Source: Altica lythri
Lineage: Eukaryota > Arthropoda > Insecta > Coleoptera > Chrysomelidae
Assembly (NCBI GenBank): GCA_964028335.1
Contig: OZ034803.1
Coordinates: forward strand, 44,098,727 to 44,162,726
Reading direction: 5' to 3'
DNA: 64,000 bases
In this document: positions 58,066 through 64,000 of the stretch, in pieces
Numbering within the stretch: the first letter of the stretch is position 1
Layout of the letters: each line of letters starts with the position of its first letter
Notes under the pieces: generated by a model
The model's database searches: none
The model's input: only the letters and a program-made list of their open reading frames with translations
Told to the model about the DNA's origin: nothing
Made by a program: the position numbers and the translations under genes

Positions 58066-58850
58066 ACTCAAAAAAATTGCACCGATTTCTGTGTCACACA
58101 CGCGTTAATCAGTTATCGTTTTCTAAAAATTTCCATTTATTTTTGTTAAGCTGAAGATGATTGAATCAACACAAAAATTTCTTCTTGAGCTTGAGGAACT
58201 CAAATCAGCAAAAAAAAATTGTTGTAAATAAGCTCGAAGTTACAAGAATGGCCTTCAGGGTCAACCTTTTTGCGAGTTTTTCTTTCTTAGACGTATTAGG
58301 GTTTACCAAATTTTAATAAACACAAATTTTTGTCAGTTTTTGTAGAAATTTGATGACGTAATAGTATCATTTACATTCATTTTTTCTATATTGGCTCTAT
58401 TTACTCGTTTTCTTTAAGGCTGCTCAGCATTTGCTTTTGTACCTATTTCGTCTTTAAGTGGAATAAAAACTGTAAACTAAAAGCACTATTAATTTTAGAA
58501 ATTTGTCTTCAACAAGTGGTAAGGATAATATTTGTTTTTTTCCTGATTTTATCCTATTTTCTTCTTTGTTTCCTTGATTTTAACAATTTCATTTTCGTTG
58601 TTTTTTTGTCATTTTTTAGATTTTTCGTTTATTTACAATTTTTGTTATATTTTTTAATTTTTTTTAACCTAATTTAGTTTCTCTTTTGTTATTAGATTTT
58701 ACCCATATATAAACATTTTTTTTGTTTTATTTTTTGATTTTTCGATTTTTTAGGTTTTTGCAAGGTATTTTTTTTTAATTTTTGCGATTTTTTTGTTAAA
58801 TTTTTTTATATTTTTGGAACTAAGTTCCTTACGGCAGGCTTGGAGGAGAT
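58066..58850. repeat. T-rich sequence, partly related to the A-rich fields
   Basis: 58066-58490 holds nothing recognisable. 58500-58800 is T-rich with TTTTTTCCTGATTTTA and TTTTAACAATTTCATTTTCG words, the complement of the A-rich repeat type at 9300-10620 and 23110-23400. Confidence 0.45.
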
Positions 58851-58933
58851 AGGGATTTTGCTGAGTGACCGAACTGAAAAAAATGTAATAGTAAAAAACC
58901 GTAACGAAAAGTACGTGGAATAAAACCGTTAAA

Positions 58934-58961
58934 TGAGCCGGGTTCGATTCCCGGCCGATGC
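58934..58961 (+). pseudogene. tRNA-Gly 3' fragment (T arm and acceptor)
   Basis: GCCGGGTTCGATTCCCGGCC then GATGCA gives a perfect T-arm (stem CCGGG/CCCGG with loop TTCGATT) and the 3' acceptor strand of an insect tRNA-Gly. It is followed by an A then a T run. Neither the 5' acceptor strand, the D arm nor the anticodon arm is present in the preceding 90 bp. It is a fragment, perhaps a tRNA-derived end of a retroposon or a template-switch remnant. Confidence 0.7.
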
Positions 58962-59215
58962 AATTTTTTTTGTATATTTCTCTTAACAATAACCTTTTTT
59001 TGTTAAAGTAATATGAGATATATTTTTTAAAAATCTTGATAGTTGAAAGTAGTTAGGAAAGGTGAGAAAAAATAAATGTATATATTACTCTTTACCTTGA
59101 ATTTTAAAGAAGCTGTTTTCTTAACGCCAAGATTTCACTGATTTTGATATATTGACCGTTAAATGAGACGTGCGCAGGCGCTACAGTCGTAAACACAAGC
59201 GAGTAGTGTTATGTG

Positions 59216-59466
59216 CATATATGTAATACTTCTATATGGACAGTTTCTATAAGCGGAAGGTGTTCCGACGAAGTGAAACAGATACTGTATCGTTTGCTTT
59301 CTCTTCCGAGCACATCAGTCAATTCTGCGCATTTTAGAGACTTTTCAAGCATGCGCAGTATGGATAAGAGGACTCCAACGAAAGAGAAAAAAATATATTG
59401 TGGGCACCGTAATGTTGCGACGTTCTTTACCATACCAACTGTCCATATAGAAGTATTACATATATG
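59216..59466. mobile_element. MITE: 30-bp perfect TIRs, 8-bp TSD
   Basis: The ends CATATATGTAATACTTCTAT (59216 on) and their exact inverse match over 30 bp. An 8-bp direct repeat, GTTATGTG, lies immediately outside both ends (59208-59215 and 59467-59474). The 251-bp interior has no transposase. An 8-bp duplication is expected for hAT or P-type superfamilies; the CATA terminus does not decide between them. Perfect ends imply recent insertion. Confidence 0.9.
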
Positions 59467-59474
59467 GTTATGTG

Positions 59475-60740
59475 TCGATTCTACATTAGCTGAAGGAACT
59501 TCGTTCCTGGTGTCACACCACCATTTTAACTTGTTGTTCTGTTTCTATTTTTTTTTAATTTTTGCTACATCATATGTTTTTAAATCTCTTTTTATTTTTT
59601 TTTATGTTTTTACTTCTTCTTTATTTATTTATTTACTTTTGTTTTGTTGGTATTAATTTTTTTAACAGTTTGTTTTCATTTTTACCCTTTTTATATGTTA
59701 TTCAATTCTAAGCAATTTTCGTTTTTACCAATATTGTTTTCATATTTAAATAGTTATTATTCTATTCCGGACGAAGACAATTTCAAATAATTTTTCTACT
59801 TGTATTATTTAGAAATGAAAATACAACGCAACTTACTATAGTCCATTTCTTTGTAGTTGGCAGCTAAGAAAAGTCATTAAATCCTAAATTATTGTAAACA
59901 AGCCCCTTAATCAGTAGCGCACGTACTTATTTATATTGGTATTAAGAAATTTCTTTTAATCATCATATTAACTGGAGTTGTCAGCTAAGAAAAGTCATTA
60001 AATTAAAGGAGTAAGTGCTTTTTGCATTAATTTATATTTAATTCTTGCTTTTTAATATGTAGCATATTTTTATTTTACTTTTAATTTTTATTTTAATTTG
60101 AATTATGCTTTAAAAAAACTTCGGTTCCACGGCCATGGGATCTATTCAGCTACCTGTTGTGACAATATTATCTAGGGTTTCTATTGTGTTTGGGTTAGTT
60201 AATCCCTAATTACAGGATGTACTCTTTAAAAAATAACAACTATGACTATGTTTCAATAGAAATGTATACTACTTTTAGTTATTTTTCATGAAACACCCTT
60301 GCTTGAGCTTTGAAGGATTTGCATTTATGATGAATTCACTGTGCTGCCAACTGCAAACAAATAGACTTTAGGTATCTTCGCAACCTAGATGTCAAACAAC
60401 AGTGTAGATTTTTTAGGAATGTAATTAATTATTTATCGACCAGGTTTGAAAGTTATTATTTTATTATTAAAAAAAATAGGAGTTGATGTAAGAAAAGAGA
60501 AAATTTTGTTTTATGTATTTTTTAAATATATTATTAAAAAAAAAATGTATTTTTTTGAATAAAATAAAAAAAATGAGTTGAACCAACCTTAACGTTTAGG
60601 AATATGAAAAATTGATAACATTCCATTCTCAGATCTACTAAGTGTACCTAAATATAAAATTTTCTCCGAATCAGTTAAGCTGTTTCGAAACAGTATGGTG
60701 GGCAATATGTAAGTGACTGATTTAAATCTTGAATATACTA
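59475..60740. other. T-rich and AT-rich intergenic or intronic sequence
   Basis: No supported gene. GGATGTACTCTTTAAAAAAT (about 60215) and GTTATTTTTCATGAAACACC (about 60278) could be the inverted ends of a ~95-bp element. If the transporter gene starts further left, this is intron. Confidence 0.35.
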
Positions 60741-60749
60741 TACTATAAA

Positions 60750-61423
60750 TATAAGTCCATTTTTCTCATCTTTATTAAAACTAAGCCCTCCGAAATATAT
60801 TTTTCATTACTTTTTGGTAGGTTTCTTGAGGATAACTTTAATCGCTTCCGTTATATTGTTCTTCAGTATATAGTTTGTTGGCACAATCCCTATCTTTTCA
60901 AAATGCCGAAAAAAAAATCCGGAGCCGTTAAATCCGGTGACCTTGGTGGCTAGATGACATTACCAAATTAAGGAGTTAAACGTCCCGGAAAGATTGTTCG
61001 CAGAAGATTTATTGCTTCCCTCGCTGTATAACAAGTTGCTCCGTCCTGCTGGAACCATATGTTTTGCAGGTTAAATTGTTGGATTTCAGAAAGTTTTGCA
61101 CCATATCACGGTACCAATCGTCAGTGACAGTAAGAGAATTACCTGTAGCGCCTTCAAAGAATTAAGGTCTAATGACACCTCCATAACTAACACAGGTCGA
61201 AACTGTGACTCGTACCTACTGACGAATAGCATTGACACCGAGTATATTATTTATAGCATTGACACCGAGTATATTATTTCGACCGATATTTTGCCGTAGA
61301 TTTTCCATGATAAATTTGACACATGAGCTTTATTTAAACAACTACTACGGCACCACGTACTGAAGTGCTTCATTAAAAAATGGCGCGCAATTCAAATCAG
61401 TCAGTTATTTATTGTCCACCTCG
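60750..61423 (-). pseudogene. Tc1/mariner-superfamily (IS630-like) transposase relic in transporter intron
   Basis: On the minus strand: a terminal-repeat-like CGAGGTGGACAATAAATAAC at 61423 with TA outside, then a start-like ATGGAAAATCTACGG (61309). A deleted middle follows. The C-terminal catalytic part then has GNSLTVTDDWYRDMVQNFL, IWFQQDGATCYTAREAINLL (QDGA carries the second catalytic aspartate) and PPRSPDLTAPDFFF (the third). Stops and a frame change are present. The left end is not defined. Confidence 0.75.
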
Positions 61424-61447
61424 TATATTAATAGTTAATAGTATAAG

Positions 61448-61463
61448 TTTTTTATTGTTTCAG
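61448..61463 (+). promoter_or_regulatory. 3' splice site of transporter exon
   Basis: TTTTTTATTGTTTCAG is a good insect acceptor with a pyrimidine tract. The reading frame enters codon position two right after the AG, so the intron is phase 1. Only about 38 bp separate this AG from the end of the mariner-type relic, so the branch point must lie in that gap or within the relic. Confidence 0.75.
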
Positions 61464-62803
61464 CATGCTTATTGCAAGCAGCAAGCGCAATAGTTGGTGC
61501 ATGGTCATCACCAGTACTTCCTAAAGTTTTAAATGCAACAAATGAAAACCCATTTGGTTATGCTATTTCAACAAAGGAAGCTTCCTGGATATCATCCTTA
61601 CCAACTGTTGGAGCAGTTGTCGGCTGTTGGGTATTTGCTATTATATCTGATAAAATCGGAAGGAAACCCGCAGCAATATTCTTGGGAATACCTATAGTAA
61701 TAGGCTGTATTTTAATGGTATCCATACCAAAAGTAAAATTATTTTATGTAGGAAGATTCCTACAGGGTTTGACTATCGGTGGGTTTTGCACTGTAATAAT
61801 AAGCTACTTAGGAGAAGTTACAAGTAAAAATAACCGCAATGCTATAATAAGTATAGTTGCTGCAACATCTAGTCTAGGATCTTTATTTACCTATAGTGTT
61901 GGACCTTGGGTGTCTGTTACATTTATCAATATTTTACATATGATATTTCCCATTTTATATTTAATAGTAGGTATGTTATTTTTTGAAGAATCTCCGTATT
62001 TTTTTCTAATGATGAAAAAAGAAAAACAGGCTAGAAAGACTTTAGAAATATACAGAGGATTTTCTGCAAGTCATGAAGAGGAAATTCAAGAAATGAAAGA
62101 TCAAATAACACAACAACAAAAAGGAAATATAGGACAAATAATAAAAACTAAAGGATATTTAAAAGCTTTCATAATTGCCAATGCAATGATGATTGGTCAA
62201 CAAGTTACAGGTATAACTGGTATTCAAATGTATAGCCAAACAATTTTCAATATGACAGGTTCAAGTTTACCTCCAGAGGTATGTACAATTATTCTTGCAG
62301 TAATCCAATTTACTAGTGGAGCAATAGCTCCTTATATTAGCAATAAATTTGGAAAAAGAGAAATATTATTTGTGTCTGGAGCAGGAATGGCCATTTCAGA
62401 AATATTATTGGGTGTATATTGCATCTTAACAACTCATGGAAAGGATTTAAGTGGTTTAAGATTTGTTCCAATTCTCACTTTAACTTTCTTTATGTTAAGT
62501 TACAATTTTGGATACGGTCCTCTATGTTGGGTAATTGCTGCAGAAATGTATCCTTCAAGAGTCAGAAATCTGTCAATATCAATATCTATATCTATTTATT
62601 TTGGTAGTGGATTTCTAATTGCATACTATTTTAATACTGTAGCAAATTTGATTGGAATTGGCAATGTATTTCTAGGATTTGCAGGTGGATGTGTAGCTAG
62701 TATGGTGTTTGTTAAGTTTTGCTTGTTTGAAACTAGTGGAAGAACTTTAGAAGACATTCAGGATATTTTGAATGGCAAAAGAAGCGCAAATAGTTCATTT
62801 TAA
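61464..62803 (+). CDS. Tret1-like facilitated sugar (trehalose) transporter, last exon
   Basis: A major facilitator of the sugar porter family that would move trehalose or a hexose across the plasma membrane. Numbering from the TTG at 61472 (residue 1): DKIGRK (60-65) after TM2, GRFLQG (94-99), EESPYF (172-177, the PESPR analog), QQVTG (243-247) in TM7, GKR (294-296), WVIAAEMYPSRVR (353-365) and FETSGR (419-424) near the end. About 447 codons are read without interruption to TAA. The true start is upstream: three residues (C-L-L) lie between the acceptor and residue 1, and an N-terminal exon giving the cytoplasmic tail and start of TM1 is missing. Tret1-like proteins are usually 450-500 residues. 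Substrate cannot be told from sequence alone. Codons are clean, with no stops, so I judge it a working gene. Confidence 0.9.
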
Positions 62804-62849
62804 AAATTGTAAATCTGTACGTTTTTCTTATTTAATACAAGGATTGTTT

Positions 62850-63860
62850 TTTAAGTTAAATACACAAAATATATAGACTTAAAGTTCTTTTTTGCTTTTC
62901 AAAATATGTCCCTCCAAGATAAGTCATTCCCGTCTTCAAATAAAACCTGCAAAATGTCTGTTTTAAAGGAATCGATGGCTTCTTCTGGCGCTGTCCAAGC
63001 ATTGAATTCTTGATCTTTGGGAACCTAAAGAAGTCGTTGGGACTATACGCTGGATGGTCTAACATTTCAATTTTTTGAATCTCCAAAGACTCGATTGTCG
63101 TTGTGTGCTACTTTATCGGAGTATCGTGATAACTTCTGGTAAACATACCTACGTTTATATAACAATCGGAAGTAGCCTTTCTTCGATCTTCTAAAAAAAT
63201 AAGACTACATGACCAGATTTTGACACAAATAATGCGACCATTTTCTTTGACACACTTCGAGAACTGATTACTTTTGTTGGTTTTTCCTCATCGCAAAACG
63301 CCCACAAAGCAGATTGGCCTTTATTTTCCGGTTTGCAGGAGTAGATCCAAGATTCACTGCCATTAACAATACTATAAACAAAAAAATGAACCGTTCCAAT
63401 GTTTCTTAAAACCAATTGACGCGAACCGCTTTTGGCTTTTCTGTGAGCAAATAATTCCAACGGGAAACCAATTTCGTAACATCCAGTTCTCATGTAGGAT
63501 CTTTTTGATGAAAATTCCCAAAAAATGTCTCTATCCCTGGCATGTTACACGGTAATCATCCTTAATTAGCTGATGAACCTGGATTCGTCGCGGAGACTGG
63601 AGCGAACACATAGAAAAACATAGACATTGTTGATGGGATTATCCTCTCCAAAAATTGTAAAAAAATATTGTTTGAAAATGTTCTTGGCTAAGATCCATTT
63701 TCCGACCGACTTGTTAATTTCAAAAATTCACTGTAATGTATCGCGATGAAACTTTGTTTTTTTGTCAACAAAAGTTTGAGGTTAGATTTGTGTCTGAAGG
63801 TTCTATTAGTGGCGCCTTTTATGCGGTTGTATGCAAAACTAAAAAGACAACCTTCGTAAG
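62850..63860 (-). pseudogene. mariner transposase relic
   Basis: The minus strand starts with a terminal repeat, GGTTGTCTTTTTAGTTTTGC, inside about 63860 and flanked by TA. Next is MDLSQEHFQTIFFYNFWRG (63698), the N-terminal helix-turn-helix entry of mariner. Then come SWIYSCKPENKGQSALW and FCDEEKPTKV with GKK-like SKKMVALFVSKSGHV (63360-63200), and FFRFPKIKNSMLGQ (about 63020). The last part runs up to ~45 bp behind the transporter stop codon. Frameshifts and stops are many. The left terminal repeat is not recognisable. Confidence 0.8.
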
Positions 63861-64000
63861 AAGTAATATAACAATATTTAAATAATAAAAATGAAAAATT
63901 AATACAAATGTTGCATTGTTTAAATTATTGTTTTTTTGCGCTGGAATTCTTAAATAACATTTAACACAATATAAAATTAAAAATCCTAAAAAGTCTAAGA
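63861..64000. other. AT-rich end of window
   Basis: No feature beyond the TA that flanks the mariner relic. Confidence 0.4.

Overview
The window is an AT-rich arthropod (insect) genomic segment made almost entirely of transposable-element remains around one host coding exon. The insect call rests on the trehalose-transporter type sugar porter at the right end and on the mix of LOA/I-like, R4/Dong-like and CR1/Jockey-like non-LTR elements, SAP-Gag Gypsy elements, PIF/Harbinger, pogo and mariner elements and Helitrons. A beetle is my guess, but nothing in the sequence proves the order. No rRNA, complete tRNA, CRISPR array, operon or prokaryotic signal is present.

Layout. 1-4500: a 5'-truncated LOA-like insertion with a 13-bp target duplication, then a Helentron-like (HINE/DINE-1-type) element split by a Harbinger-type MITE. 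4980-7880: a 185-bp host sequence duplicated in tandem; one copy carries a 2.5-kb Helitron built from four ~630-bp units, and the other copy is the empty site. 8400-12700: a small inverted-repeat element, about 1.3 kb of degenerate A-rich repeats, and a solo LTR. 12660-14110: the tail of a CR1/Jockey-like element and another solo LTR. 15027-18560: a second Helentron-like copy and an R4/Dong-like relic. 19639-20577: an LTR/gag relic of a Gypsy element. 24707-28030: a minus-strand Helitron beside a CR1/Jockey-like element that is split by a solo LTR. 28195-30526: pogo and mariner relics. 32287-35300: a third Helentron-like copy and a second Gypsy gag with a solo LTR inside it. 36252-41400: a nearly complete LOA-like element on the minus strand, with a 558-bp inverted repeat where the polymerase-RNase H linker should be. 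43154-45008: opposed Helitrons. 46083-46715: a third LOA-like fragment. 47801-49085: a 1.1-kb palindrome between (TA)n tracts. 50230-57000: Helentron-type minisatellites interrupted by a decayed Harbinger element and by two fragments of transposon-like protein families. 57157-59466: a solo LTR, a tRNA-Gly 3' fragment and a young MITE with an 8-bp target duplication. 60750-63860: the long last exon of a Tret1-like transporter, squeezed between two mariner-superfamily relics.

The nesting gives a relative order of events. Solo LTRs (all beginning TGTAACG on their own 5' strand) lie inside a non-LTR element and inside a Gypsy gag. Harbinger-type elements lie inside Helentron-like sequence. A Helitron lies inside a duplicated host segment. 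In several cases the intact paralogous site is also in the window, so the insertion point can be read to the base. The only gene likely to be functional is the transporter exon; every transposon coding region except the short LOA-like fragment at 856-1554 carries visible stops, frameshifts or truncation.
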